Below are positions 34,673-43,583 of a stretch of DNA of 64,000 nucleotides, piece by piece. The DNA is from Devosia submarina. GTDB lineage: Bacteria > Pseudomonadota > Alphaproteobacteria > Rhizobiales > Devosiaceae. How positions within the stretch are numbered: position 1 is the stretch's first letter; every line of letters begins with the position of its first letter. The notes below the pieces were generated by a model. That model searched no databases. It had not been told where the DNA came from and saw only the letters and a program-made list of their open reading frames with translations. The DNA is taken from NCBI RefSeq assembly GCF_003056345.1, contig NZ_PYWB01000007.1, positions 227,892 through 291,891 on the forward strand, written 5' to 3'. A program made the position numbers and the translations under genes.

Positions 34673-34909
34673 TTAGCCGACAGCCTTGGTGAGGAAGGAA
34701 ACGGCATCGCCGAACGTCTGGATCTGCTCGGCAGCATCGTCCGGGATCTCAACGGAGAATTCTTCTTCAAAGGCCATCACCAGTTCAACCTGGTCGAGGG
34801 AGTCAGCACCCAGATCGTCGATGAAGCTTGCCTTTTCGACAACCTTCTCGGCATCCACATTGAGGTGTTCCACAACGATCTTGCGGACCCGATCAGCGAC
34901 ATCGCTCAT
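34673..34909 (-). CDS. acpP: Acyl carrier protein
   Basis: AcpP carries growing acyl chains on a 4'-phosphopantetheine arm. The 78-residue acidic protein has the attachment site Ser37 in [20 protein letters not shown]. It lies between fabG and fabF. A 200-base gap upstream with a good promoter candidate suggests that acpP-fabF also has a strong transcript of its own, which fits the high demand for ACP. Confidence 0.98.
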   Translation of the reverse strand: MSDVADRVRKIVVEHLNVDAEKVVEKASFIDDLGADSLDQVELVMAFEEEFSVEIPDDAAEQIQTFGDAVSFLTKAVG

Positions 34910-34998
34910 ATTGACTTCCCTTTTTAGAAATCGAGGTTTCGTTTTGTTTCTTATTGGCGCGGCGCCAATTCTTCAAGCACCGTTGGCTGACTGAAGGT

Positions 34999-35027
34999 AA
35001 TGTAGGCGCGCTTTGAGACGCCCGCAA
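34999..35027 (-). promoter_or_regulatory. Predicted acpP promoter
   Basis: Minus strand TTGCGG (35022-35027), 17-base spacer, TACATT (34999-35004), about 90 bases before the acpP ATG, in the fabG-acpP gap. The leader carries GGCGCCGCGCC and a pyrimidine/purine-rich run before the start. Confidence 0.48.
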
Positions 35028-35111
35028 GCCAGTCTGCCGGGCCTACAGCGGCGGCGAGTATCACACTTGCTGCGCAATGGCCATAAGCTCAACCTGTGCT
35101 TATCCCCGGCT

Positions 35112-35849
35112 TTAGATCATTGCCATGCCACCATTGACGTTCAGCGTATGGCCAGTGATGTAGGCTGCCGCATCACTAGCCAGGAAAACCGCACAACCCG
35201 CAACTTCCTGGGCGGTTCCGAGCCGGTTGGCTGGTATGGTCGACAGGATCTGTTCGCGTTGCTTGTCGTTGAGCTCGTCGGTCATGGCCGAAGCGATGAA
35301 GCCAGGGGCAATTGAATTGACCGTAATACCACGCGAGGCGACTTCATGTGCGAGGGCCTTGTTCATACCAATCAGCCCCGCCTTGGAAGCAGCATAGTTC
35401 CCCTGCCCTGGATTTCCCATAACGCCAACAACCGATGAGATGCCGATAATCCGGCCGAAGCGTTGCTTCATCATCGGGCGCAGGACAGCGCGATTGAGAT
35501 GGAACGCCGCCGTCAGATTGACCGCGATCACCTCGTCCCATTCTTCGTCCTTCATGCGCATGAAGATATTGTCACGCGTCATGCCAGCATTGTTCACCAG
35601 GATGTCGATACCGCCCAGAGCCGCTTCGGCCGACGGAACCAGCTTATCGACCTCGTCCAGCTTGGATAGGTTACAGGGAAGGATGGGGCTATTTTCCCCG
35701 ATCTCCCTGGCCGTGTCCTCCAAGGCTCCGACGCGAGTGCCGCTCAGCGCTACAGTGGCGCCGGCTGCCGCTAAGGATTTCGCAATTTCGCGGCCGATGC
35801 CGCCGCTTGCGCCGGTTACCAATGCACGCTTACCAGAAAGATCAAACAT
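35112..35849 (-). CDS. fabG: 3-oxoacyl-ACP reductase FabG
   Basis: FabG reduces 3-oxoacyl-ACP with NADPH in fatty acid elongation. The 245-residue SDR protein shows the cofactor motif TGASGGIGREIA, NNAGMTRDN, and the Ser-Tyr-Lys set in ISSVVGVMGNPGQGNYAASKAG. It sits between fabD and acpP in the standard fatty-acid cluster, which separates it from the other SDR gene at 45.9 kb. Confidence 0.97.
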   Translation of the reverse strand: MFDLSGKRALVTGASGGIGREIAKSLAAAGATVALSGTRVGALEDTAREIGENSPILPCNLSKLDEVDKLVPSAEAALGGIDILVNNAGMTRDNIFMRMKDEEWDEVIAVNLTAAFHLNRAVLRPMMKQRFGRIIGISSVVGVMGNPGQGNYAASKAGLIGMNKALAHEVASRGITVNSIAPGFIASAMTDELNDKQREQILSTIPANRLGTAQEVAGCAVFLASDAAAYITGHTLNVNGGMAMI

Positions 35850-35903
35850 TTAGCGCTCCCAACGGAGATTTCGATTCATGTCGCTGCCGGTGCTACCGAC
35901 TGG

Positions 35904-36854
35904 CTAGGCGGAGAGTTGAGCTACAAAGGCGTCAATGTCAGCGGAGGTCCCGATGGCCGCGGTGGTGGCATCGGCGTTGATGCGCTTGGCCAGGCCGCTC
36001 AGCACCTTTCCCGTACCAAGTTCCGCCAAATGGGTTACCCCGCCTTCGCCAGTCAGCCACTCAATGCTTTCGGTCCAGCGAACCACGCCGGTTACCTGTC
36101 GAACAAGGCTCTGCCGGATCTCATCAGGGTCTGTCAGGCTCGAGGCGGTGACGTTCGCAATCAGCGGAACGGACGGAGCCTGCATGTCGACTTCAGACAA
36201 TGCCTGAGCCATGGCCTCAGAAGCTGGCTGCATCAACGAGCAGTGGAAGGGCGCGCTCACCGGGAGCAGCAGCGCACGCTTGGCGCCCTTTGCCTTGGCA
36301 ATATCCAGCGCCCTTTCAATAGCGGGGGTAGCGCCTGAAATAACAACTTGCCCGGGGGCATTGTCGTTCGCGACCTCGCAAACATCGCCCTGCCCGGCTT
36401 CCGTCGCGACCTCCCGCGCCGCTTCCAAATCCAACCCGATCAGCGCCGCCATTGCGCCATGGCCGACAGGAACCGCTTTCTGCATGGCTTGGCCACGGGT
36501 CTTGAGGAGACGCGCTGTGTCTGCAAGGGAGAAGGTACCTGCCGCGCAAAGCGCGGAGTACTCGCCCAATGAGTGGCCGGCGACATAAGCCGCATGTTCC
36601 GAAAGGCTTATGCCTTTGCTTGCCAGAACACGGACCACGGCAACGCTGGCTGCCATTAGCGCCGGCTGTGCATTTTCCGTAAGGCGCAGGACGTCATCGG
36701 GACCTTCGAACATGATAGCCGACAAATTTTGGCCCAGTGCCTCATCGACTTCCTCGAATACGGCGCGCGCTTCGGGGAAAGCGTCGGCCAAATCCTTGCC
36801 CATACCAACAGCCTGGCTGCCCTGACCCGGGAAGGTGAATGCGCGCTTGATCAT
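35904..36854 (-). CDS. fabD: Malonyl-CoA:ACP transacylase
   Basis: FabD loads malonyl groups onto ACP. The 316-residue protein has FTFPGQGSQAVGMG, the nucleophile Ser95 in GHSLGEYSAL, and the catalytic histidine in SAPFHCSLM. A strong AGGAGAGGGA ribosome-binding site precedes ATG 36854. It is the first gene of fabD-fabG-acpP-fabF on this strand and diverges from rpsF across a 365-base gap. Confidence 0.97.
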   Translation of the reverse strand: MIKRAFTFPGQGSQAVGMGKDLADAFPEARAVFEEVDEALGQNLSAIMFEGPDDVLRLTENAQPALMAASVAVVRVLASKGISLSEHAAYVAGHSLGEYSALCAAGTFSLADTARLLKTRGQAMQKAVPVGHGAMAALIGLDLEAAREVATEAGQGDVCEVANDNAPGQVVISGATPAIERALDIAKAKGAKRALLLPVSAPFHCSLMQPASEAMAQALSEVDMQAPSVPLIANVTASSLTDPDEIRQSLVRQVTGVVRWTESIEWLTGEGGVTHLAELGTGKVLSGLAKRINADATTAAIGTSADIDAFVAQLSA

Positions 36855-37219
36855 GTAAGGTCCCTCTCCTGCATCACTTTGACAACCGTTCGGCGCCGTG
36901 TCCAGTTGCGCGGCGTGTGCCCAACGGGTGTGGCGGAGTCAAGGCACATGACGCGAGCGGGCGGGCGCAAGCGTTTGCTGGCGCCATCACAAACACCTCA
37001 ATGGCTTGCTTTTGCGGCCATGCTGCCCTATACGCCGGCCAGCAATTCGTTTGGCCGGGGGCTGAACGGAGGGTTTGTCGTTGAACGCAACGGCAGATAG
37101 GGCGTAGCCCGGCCTCCCGTGTTCCCGCTCTTTGCAAGACTGCTTTGATGCCCTTTCCGGCTTCAAGGAGGCTCCGCGCCAGACAATGCTGTGTTGCAAC
37201 CACAAAGGAAGGCGCATCA
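36855..37219. other. Divergent fabD-rpsF intergenic region
   Basis: This 365-base gap separates the divergent fatty-acid and ribosomal-protein transcripts. I see one reasonable promoter toward rpsF (37006-37034) and a minus-strand TTGACT at about 36939 without a matching -10 for fabD. I found no protein-coding signal, and I could not identify the known S6:S18-binding leader structure by eye. Confidence 0.5.
37006..37034 (+). promoter_or_regulatory. Candidate rpsF operon promoter
   Basis: Plus strand TTGCTT (37006-37011), 17-base spacer, TATACG (37029-37034). This gives a leader of about 180 bases before rpsF. Confidence 0.42.
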
Positions 37220-37633
37220 ATGGCCCTTTACGAGCATATTTTCCTGGCCCGCCAGGACGTATCGCAGCAGCAGGTTGAAGAGCTCACCGCTGCCCTGACC
37301 GAAGTTCTCGCCAATGGCGGCGGCAAGGTCACCAAGAACGAATATTGGGGCCTCAAGGGTCTCTCCTACCGCATCCGCAAGAACCGCAAGGCTCACTATA
37401 CCCTGCTCAACATCGAGGCAGCGCCGCAGGCCGTTGCCGAAATGGAGCGCCAGATGCGCATCAATGAAGACATTCTGCGCTTCATGACAGTGCGTGTAGA
37501 CGAGCTGGAAGAAGGCCCGTCGGCAATGATGCAAAAGCGCGACCGTGACGATGGTGACCGCGCAGGTGGCCGTCCCGATCGCGGCGGTGATCGCGGTGGC
37601 TTTGGCGGCGAACGCCGTCCACGCCGTTTCTAA
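37220..37633 (+). CDS. rpsF: 30S ribosomal protein S6
   Basis: S6 binds with S18 to the platform of the small ribosomal subunit. ATG 37220, with AAGGAAGG at 37205-37212, gives 137 residues starting [14 protein letters not shown]. The frame is open upstream without family similarity. The C-terminus is a glycine-, arginine- and aspartate-rich disordered tail ([19 protein letters not shown]) common in alphaproteobacterial S6. First gene of rpsF-rpsR-rplI. Confidence 0.97.
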   Translation: MALYEHIFLARQDVSQQQVEELTAALTEVLANGGGKVTKNEYWGLKGLSYRIRKNRKAHYTLLNIEAAPQAVAEMERQMRINEDILRFMTVRVDELEEGPSAMMQKRDRDDGDRAGGRPDRGGDRGGFGGERRPRRF

Positions 37634-37652
37634 TCAAAGGACTGTTTAAGCT

Positions 37653-37907
37653 ATGGCAATCAAAGACCTTACCACCGCCCAGGCCCGCCGTCCGTTCCAG
37701 CGCCGCCGCAAGACCTGCCCGTTCTCGGGTGAAGGCGCGCCAAAGATCGACTACAAGGACGTGCGTCTGCTGTCGCGCTATGTTTCCGAGCGCGGCAAGA
37801 TCGTTCCCAGCCGTATCACGGCCGTTTCCGCCAAGAAGCAGCGTGAACTCGCCCAGGCGATCAAGCGCGCCCGCTTCATCGGCATCATGCCCTACGCCGT
37901 CCAGTAA
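37653..37907 (+). CDS. rpsR: 30S ribosomal protein S18
   Basis: S18 pairs with S6 on the small subunit. The 84-residue basic protein has [24 protein letters not shown] and the conserved [40 protein letters not shown] core. It lies 19 bases after rpsF. In many Rhizobiales a DUF2232 membrane-protein gene separates rpsR from rplI; here only 89 bases remain. Confidence 0.97.
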   Translation: MAIKDLTTAQARRPFQRRRKTCPFSGEGAPKIDYKDVRLLSRYVSERGKIVPSRITAVSAKKQRELAQAIKRARFIGIMPYAVQ

Positions 37908-37933
37908 GTTCGGCCAATCGGCATATCGCTGGG

Positions 37934-37952
37934 GTTCCGGATGGTCCGGAAC
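37934..37952 (+). promoter_or_regulatory. Perfect hairpin between rpsR and rplI
   Basis: GTTCCGGA-tgg-TCCGGAAC forms an 8-bp stem with a 3-base loop. No U tract follows, so it is more likely an mRNA-processing or stability element than a terminator, situated 45 bases before rplI. Confidence 0.5.
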
Positions 37953-37996
37953 TCCTAACCGTTCATAGGGACGGGACAGCTACAAGGATTTTTCCA

Positions 37997-38569
37997 ATGA
38001 AAGTTATTCTGCTCGAGCGCGTGGGCCGCACCGGCTCCATCGGCGACGAAGTTACGGTGAAGGACGGCTTTGCCCGTAACTTCCTCCTGCCTCAGGGCAA
38101 GGCACTTCGTGCTACTGCCGCCAACCGCCAGAAGTTCGAAGGCGAGCGCGCTCACATCGAAAAGCGCAACGAAGACCGTCGCAATGCCGCTGCTGGCATT
38201 GCAGAGGGCCTGAATGGGCGCACTGTCGTCATCATCCGTCAGGCTGGTGAAACCGGTCAGCTCTACGGTTCGGTTGCATCGCGCGACATCGTCGAGGCAC
38301 TGGCTGTCGACGGCTTCACGATCCAGCGTTCGCAGGTTGATCTTGCAGACCCTATCAAGTCGGTCGGCGTACATTCCGTTTCGCTGAACCTGCATGCCGA
38401 AGTGGCCGTGTCGATCAACGTTAACGTCGCTCGTTCGGAAGACGAAGCCACTCGCCAGTCGGCTGGTGAAGACGTAACCGTCACCCATTATGATGATGAC
38501 ACCGAAGGCGATTTCGCTGCTGGCCAGCGTGACGCAATGCAGGACGACCGGTTCGACGACGAAGTCTAA
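37997..38569 (+). CDS. rplI: 50S ribosomal protein L9
   Basis: L9 binds 23S rRNA at the base of the L1 stalk. The 190-residue protein shows the N-terminal RNA-binding domain (MKVILLERVGRTGSIGDEVTVKDGFARNFLLPQGKA), the connecting helix, and the C-terminal domain, with an acidic tail longer than in E. coli (L9 there is 149 residues). It ends the rpsF-rpsR-rplI run and is followed by a strong terminator. Confidence 0.97.
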   Translation: MKVILLERVGRTGSIGDEVTVKDGFARNFLLPQGKALRATAANRQKFEGERAHIEKRNEDRRNAAAGIAEGLNGRTVVIIRQAGETGQLYGSVASRDIVEALAVDGFTIQRSQVDLADPIKSVGVHSVSLNLHAEVAVSINVNVARSEDEATRQSAGEDVTVTHYDDDTEGDFAAGQRDAMQDDRFDDEV

Positions 38570-38593
38570 GCACCAGTTGGATTACGCTATCAA

Positions 38594-38618
38594 GCCGGGC
38601 TTAGCGCCCGGCTTTTTT
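38594..38618 (+). terminator. Intrinsic terminator after rplI
   Basis: A perfect 7-bp stem GCCGGGC/GCCCGGC with a TTAGC loop is followed by six T residues, 25 bases after the rplI stop. Confidence 0.93.
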
Positions 38619-38805
38619 ATTGCGGTTACGCTAGCTGCGACTCATCTTGTTCACGCCTTGTTCTCGTGCAATAAACACCTTTGGCTTTCCCCGTTGTTCA
38701 CAGTGTCCACAGCATGGTTCTCCGCGCATTAACCTTTGCGGGTTACTCCGAGACTCTTGCCCACCGCACGTGGTTAAGAAAGGTTAACACTTCCCGAGGC
38801 ACATC

Positions 38806-40290
38806 ATGGCAGAGATCGCACGACTACATCCGGTCGAGGAGAAATCCTTCCGCGTCGCCCCGCACAACATCGAGGCCGAACAGGCTTTGCTGGGCGCTAT
38901 CCTGATCAACAATGATGCGTTCTACCGTGTTTCGGACTTCCTCAATCCCGAGCACTTCTATGAGCCAATTCATCGGGACATCTATGAGCTCGCGGGCAAG
39001 ATCATCCGCGCCGGCAAATCGGCTGATCCGACGACCATAAAGACGCACCTTCCGGACCAGCTGCTGCCCGACGTCACAATGGCGCAATATCTTGCGCGTC
39101 TGGCTGCTGAAGCAACGACCGTGCTGAACGCCGCTGACTACGGGCAGGCGATCTATGACCTGGCTATTCGCCGCAATCTGATCCTCGTCGGCGAGGAAAT
39201 GGTGCAAGTCGCCTACGAATCGGACGTCGAAATGACGCCCAACAAGCAGATCGAGAAAGTCGAGGGCGAGCTGTTCCAGCTGGCTGAAAAAGGTCGGTAT
39301 GACGGTGGGTTCCAGAATTTCGGCAGCGCACTCAGTGCATCCATCCAGATGGCTGGTGAAGCTTATCAGCGTGATGGCGGCCTTTCGGGTATTGCAACTC
39401 TCCTTGATGACCTCGACCGCCAGATGGGCGGATTGCAGCGCTCGGACTTGATCATCCTTGCGGGTCGCCCGGCGATGGGCAAGACTTCGCTCGTGACCAA
39501 CATCGCTTTCAATGTCGCCAAATCCTATCAGGGCGAAGTGCAAGCGGATGGCAATATGAAGACGATCAATGGCGGCGTGGTGGGCTTCTTCAGCCTGGAA
39601 ATGAGCTCGGAACAGCTCGCGACACGTATTCTCGCGGAGCAGGCTGAAGTATCGTCGTCCGACATTCGGCGTGGCCGCATCCACGATTCTCAGTTTTCCA
39701 AGCTCGTCGACGTCTCCAACATGATGAGCAAGCTGCCGCTCTATATCGATGACACCGGCGGTATCAGCGTAGCGCAGTTGGCGGCCCGTGCGCGACGTCT
39801 CAAGCGGCAAAAGGGGCTTGATTGCTTGATCGTCGACTATTTGCAGCTGCTGTCTGGCTCAAGCAAAGCATCGAGCCAGAATCGCGTGCAAGAGCTGACA
39901 GAGATTACCACCACGCTCAAGGCGCTAGCCAAGGAACTCGAAGTGCCGATCATTGCGCTTAGCCAGCTGTCCCGTCAGGTGGAAGCGCGTGATGATAAAC
40001 ATCCCCAGCTAGCGGATCTGCGCGAATCGGGTTCTATCGAGCAGGATGCCGACGTGGTGCTGTTCGTTTATCGCGAAGAGTATTATCTCAAGAACAAGGA
40101 GCCCAAAGAGGGCACGCCAGAGCACATCGCTTGGCAAGGGGAGATGGAAAAGGTGCACGGCAAGGCCGAAGTTATTATCGCCAAGCAGCGCCACGGGCCC
40201 ACCGGTACCGTGCAGCTCAGCTTCGAGGCGCAGTTCACGCGCTTCGGCAATTTGGCGCGCGCCGAATATCTCCCTGAGCGCATGGAATAA
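38806..40290 (+). CDS. dnaB: Replicative DNA helicase DnaB
   Basis: DnaB is the hexameric helicase that unwinds DNA at the fork and interacts with primase. The 494-residue protein has the N-terminal helical domain (PHNIEAEQALLGAILINNDAF), a linker, and the RecA-like domain with Walker A GRPAMGKTS, FFSLEMSSEQLATR, DCLIVDYLQLLSG and SQLSRQVEARDDKHPQLADLRESGSIEQDADVV-type switch region. No intein is present. ATG 38806 follows GAGG. A possible promoter TTGTTC-17-AATAAA lies at 38648-38676. The next gene, alr, starts three bases after its stop. Confidence 0.97.
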   Translation: MAEIARLHPVEEKSFRVAPHNIEAEQALLGAILINNDAFYRVSDFLNPEHFYEPIHRDIYELAGKIIRAGKSADPTTIKTHLPDQLLPDVTMAQYLARLAAEATTVLNAADYGQAIYDLAIRRNLILVGEEMVQVAYESDVEMTPNKQIEKVEGELFQLAEKGRYDGGFQNFGSALSASIQMAGEAYQRDGGLSGIATLLDDLDRQMGGLQRSDLIILAGRPAMGKTSLVTNIAFNVAKSYQGEVQADGNMKTINGGVVGFFSLEMSSEQLATRILAEQAEVSSSDIRRGRIHDSQFSKLVDVSNMMSKLPLYIDDTGGISVAQLAARARRLKRQKGLDCLIVDYLQLLSGSSKASSQNRVQELTEITTTLKALAKELEVPIIALSQLSRQVEARDDKHPQLADLRESGSIEQDADVVLFVYREEYYLKNKEPKEGTPEHIAWQGEMEKVHGKAEVIIAKQRHGPTGTVQLSFEAQFTRFGNLARAEYLPERME

Positions 40291-40293
40291 TTC

Positions 40294-41433
40294 ATGGCGC
40301 TGACGTCTGGCCTCGGCGGGCAGTTGAGCATCGATCTTGGGGCTTTGGCCCGGAACTGGCGCGCGCTTGATAAGGTGAGCGCCGGTTCTCTAACGGCTGC
40401 TGTGGTGAAGGCTGACGCCTATGGCACCGGGGTTACCATGGCGAGCAGAGCGCTCTTTGCTGCAGGTGCTCGCTTTTTCTTTGTGGCGACGCCTGACGAA
40501 GGTATGGCCGTACGCGCAGCAGTTCCGCAGGCGCATATCTTTGTTTTGAACGGCCTCTATCCTGGCGCTGCCAATCTCTACATCCGGCAAAATCTTATGC
40601 CGGTGCTTGCCTCTGTCGCGATGCTGGAAGAATGGCTGGCCAAGTGCCTGGAGCGCAACGAAGCTTACCCTGCTGCGCTGCACTTCGACACCGGCCTTAA
40701 TCGCTTTGGCTTCAGGCTCAACGAAGCCCCTCATGTGCGCGATCGCATCCAGGCGTTAGGCTATGCGCCGCAAATGATCATGAGCCATCTCGCCTGTGCC
40801 GATGTGCCCAATCACGAGAAGAACCGCACCCAACTTGCGCTGTTCGGTTCTGTCATGAACCTATTCCCGGGCATTCCGGCATCCCTCTCGAATTCAGCAG
40901 GGCTGATGACCGGGCGCGACTACCATTTTCAGATGGTGCGGCCCGGCATTGCGCTTTATGGCGGTCGCGCGGTCACCGGCCGGAAAAATCCCATGGCGCC
41001 AGTTGTTACGCTGCATGTGCCGATCCTGCAGATCAAGGAAGCACGGACCGGGGAAAGCGTCGGCTATGGCGCGAGCTATTCGCTATCGCGCGACAGCCGG
41101 TTGGCGATTCTCGGCCACGGTTATGCCGACGGCTTCTTCCGCTCGCTCTCCGGTACCAACACCCGACCAGGCGGCAAGGTGGTGATCCGGGGCAAGATAT
41201 GCCCGGTGATAGGCCGAGTATCTATGGATCAAATGACGGTCGATATCACTGAGCTCGGGCCGGACCTTCCCAACCCCGGCGAAGGAGCAGAGGTTCTCGG
41301 GAACATCGTGGGGATTGATGACCAGGCCGATGCCGCGGGGACTATCGGCTATGAAGTGCTGACATCTCTTAAAGGACGCTATCACAGGAACTATGTCGGC
41401 GATGGCAATCTGCCCGTCGAAGCCACCGAGTAG
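40294..41433 (+). CDS. alr: Alanine racemase
   Basis: Alr makes D-alanine for peptidoglycan with PLP as cofactor. The 379-residue protein has the PLP-lysine segment AAVVKADAYGTG near residue 34, HFDTGLNRFGF, and in the C-terminal domain the tyrosine segment VGYGASY. It lies 3 bases after dnaB, an order common in alphaproteobacteria, so the two are almost certainly co-transcribed. Confidence 0.96.
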   Translation: MALTSGLGGQLSIDLGALARNWRALDKVSAGSLTAAVVKADAYGTGVTMASRALFAAGARFFFVATPDEGMAVRAAVPQAHIFVLNGLYPGAANLYIRQNLMPVLASVAMLEEWLAKCLERNEAYPAALHFDTGLNRFGFRLNEAPHVRDRIQALGYAPQMIMSHLACADVPNHEKNRTQLALFGSVMNLFPGIPASLSNSAGLMTGRDYHFQMVRPGIALYGGRAVTGRKNPMAPVVTLHVPILQIKEARTGESVGYGASYSLSRDSRLAILGHGYADGFFRSLSGTNTRPGGKVVIRGKICPVIGRVSMDQMTVDITELGPDLPNPGEGAEVLGNIVGIDDQADAAGTIGYEVLTSLKGRYHRNYVGDGNLPVEATE

Positions 41434-41510
41434 TTCACTCTTTGTTCTTGCCATCGAGCTGTTCCCATCCTAGATATTGGTTGAGAAATGTTCCAGGGCG
41501 GGGGTTGAAC

Positions 41511-42059
41511 TTGGCTGTATTCGTCGTGCTGCTGCGCGCCATTGGACCGATCACGCACAAGATCATGTCCATGGCTCGGTGGCGGGATGCAGTGAGCAGA
41601 ACAGGTTTTAAAGAACCGCAAACTTACTTGGCTACTGGGAACATGATCGTTGAGGCAAGCGGCTCGCTTCACGAGATCACCCAATCAATGAACGCCATTG
41701 TGCGAGACCTGGGTCTACCGGAAAGCAATCGGGCCATCGTAAGGAATGCCGAGCAAGTCAGGACTGTGTACGAAGCCAATCCCCTGCCTGAGGCTGCAAT
41801 CTCCCGTCCCTCTCAAATGGGCGTCTATTTCTTCGCCGCCGATCGTCCTGAGTTCGGGTGGATAAAGGAATACAAGGGACCCGAAGAGTTACGCGTTGTT
41901 GGACAGCACCTGATTGTTGATTACGGCGGTGGTGTTTCGCAGTCCAAACTTCCAAGCATGATTGAAAGATGGAGCGGACTGGCGACTGCCCGCAACTGGA
42001 ACACTTTACGCGGGCTGGTCGAACGCTCAACGAACCAACAGAACAGGCAAGGACTATAG
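41511..42059 (+). CDS. DUF1697 family protein
   Basis: This roughly 182-residue protein fits DUF1697: it opens AVFVVLLRAIGPITHKIMSMARWRD, contains FKEPQTYLATGNMIVEAS and the C-terminal SGLATARNWNTLRGLVE motif. No ATG lies in frame upstream; the TTG at 41511 preceded by a G-rich stretch is the likeliest start, with TTG 41442 a poorer option. It stands between alr and radA. The family has no established function. Its AT and codon style is slightly less GC-rich than its neighbours, so a later arrival in this spot is possible but unproven. Confidence 0.8.
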   Translation: MAVFVVLLRAIGPITHKIMSMARWRDAVSRTGFKEPQTYLATGNMIVEASGSLHEITQSMNAIVRDLGLPESNRAIVRNAEQVRTVYEANPLPEAAISRPSQMGVYFFAADRPEFGWIKEYKGPEELRVVGQHLIVDYGGGVSQSKLPSMIERWSGLATARNWNTLRGLVERSTNQQNRQGL

Positions 42060-42061
42060 GT

Positions 42062-43462
42062 TTGGCAAAATCCCGATCCACTTTCGTGTGCCAAGCCTGT
42101 GGTGCCGTCACCAGCCGTTGGCAGGGCCGCTGTGATGCCTGCGGCGAGTGGAACACCATTGTCGAGGAGATAACCGACTCTGGAGTCGGCGCTGGCCCGA
42201 AATCGGCCAAGGCTGGTGGACGCCCGACCAATCTGGTGCCGCTGTCCGGAGAGACCGAGAGTGCCGCCCGAGTTGTAACCGGGATAGGCGAACTCGATCG
42301 GGTCACCGGCGGTGGGTTCGTCAAAGGTTCGGCATTGCTGGTCGGTGGTGACCCGGGAATTGGCAAGTCCACGCTGTTGCTGCAATCGGCAGCGTCCTTG
42401 GCGAACCAAGGCAAGCGTGTGGTTTATGTGTCGGGTGAAGAAGCCGTTGCGCAGGTTCGGCTGCGTGCCCAACGCTTGGGTCTGGGAGAAGCGCCGGTTC
42501 TGCTGGCAGCTGAAACAAATGTCGAGATTATCCTCGCGACACTGGAAAACGGCGCGGCGCCCGACCTCGTCATTATTGACTCGATCCAGACGCTTTGGAC
42601 TGATCGAGTGGACAGCGCGCCGGGAACGGTGACGCAGGTGCGCACCTCCGCACAGGCGCTGACGCGATTTGCTAAAAAGAGTGGCGCCGCCGTAGTTTTG
42701 GTCGGCCATGTCACCAAGGACGGACAAATTGCGGGGCCGCGCGTTGTCGAGCACATGGTCGACGCAGTGCTCTATTTCGAAGGCGATACCAGTCACACCT
42801 TCCGCATCCTGCGCGGCGTCAAGAATCGCTATGGTGCTACGGATGAGATTGGCGTTTTCGCTATGACCGAGCTTGGTCTCGAGCAAGTTGCCAATCCTTC
42901 GGCTTTGTTCCTGGACCAGCGCGACGAAGGTGCTGCCGGCTCCGCTGTTTTTGCCGGCATGGAAGGCACGCGCCCTATCCTTATCGAGATTCAGGCGCTA
43001 GTGGCCCCTTCCCCGCTCGGCACGCCGCGTCGGGCGGTAGTTGGATGGGACTCGTCCCGGCTTTCGATGATTCTAGCGGTTCTCGAGACGCGGTGCGGTG
43101 TGCGCATCGGTGCAAATGACATTTACCTGAACGTGGCGGGTGGCATGCGCATCAGCGAGCCAGCTGCCGATCTGGCGGTGGCTGCGGCCCTGATTTCTTC
43201 CCTTACAAGTTCACCGCTTCCTTCGGACTCCGTTTACTTCGGGGAGGTGTCGCTTGCTGGTGGCGTTCGACCCGTCGTGCACGGATCGTTGCGGTTGCGG
43301 GAAGCGCAAAAGCTTGGGTTCAAGTCCGTCTCTACTGGGCGCATCGGCAATGCCGATCGCAACACTGGGCTTGAGGTTTCGGAGTTCAGCGCCCTGGCCG
43401 AACTGGTGGGTCGGATCGCCGCCAATGGCAAGCCACGCGAAGCGCAGCGGGACGAGTGGTAG
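42062..43462 (+). CDS. radA: DNA repair ATPase RadA (Sms)
   Basis: RadA promotes branch migration in recombination and processing of stalled forks. From TTG 42062 (AAGGA upstream, two bases after the DUF1697 stop) it has 466 residues: a C4 zinc finger (CQAC and CDAC), Walker A GGDPGIGKST, the RadA-specific KNRYGATDEIG motif, and a Lon-like C-terminal domain ending before residue 450. An upstream GTG-type start would add about 30 unconserved residues. It is followed by cvpA and purF. Confidence 0.95.
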   Translation: MAKSRSTFVCQACGAVTSRWQGRCDACGEWNTIVEEITDSGVGAGPKSAKAGGRPTNLVPLSGETESAARVVTGIGELDRVTGGGFVKGSALLVGGDPGIGKSTLLLQSAASLANQGKRVVYVSGEEAVAQVRLRAQRLGLGEAPVLLAAETNVEIILATLENGAAPDLVIIDSIQTLWTDRVDSAPGTVTQVRTSAQALTRFAKKSGAAVVLVGHVTKDGQIAGPRVVEHMVDAVLYFEGDTSHTFRILRGVKNRYGATDEIGVFAMTELGLEQVANPSALFLDQRDEGAAGSAVFAGMEGTRPILIEIQALVAPSPLGTPRRAVVGWDSSRLSMILAVLETRCGVRIGANDIYLNVAGGMRISEPAADLAVAAALISSLTSSPLPSDSVYFGEVSLAGGVRPVVHGSLRLREAQKLGFKSVSTGRIGNADRNTGLEVSEFSALAELVGRIAANGKPREAQRDEW

Positions 43463-43583
43463 GCTCGTCACCATTTCTGGGTAGATCGCCTTGCAAGATG
43501 CCGGCAAGCCTTGGCATTGCTGCGTAAAGTCGTTAAACGAAGCCAACACAGCCGGGGCGGCTATTGGAGCTAAGCGAACAAAT

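Noticed and set aside
32117..36854. Fatty-acid/peptidoglycan cluster as a secondary-metabolite gene cluster
   Set aside because: fabD, fabG, acpP and fabF are the standard single-function housekeeping set with no modular synthase or tailoring gene.
38680..38805. DnaA-box-like GTGTCCACA upstream of dnaB, possible origin
   Set aside because: Only one seven-of-nine match, no cluster of boxes and no AT-rich unwinding region; not enough for an origin or DnaA control.
41442..41510. Longer DUF1697 protein from TTG 41442
   Set aside because: The additional 23 residues do not resemble the family, which begins near the AVFVVLLRA strand; the TTG at 41511 fits the family start better.
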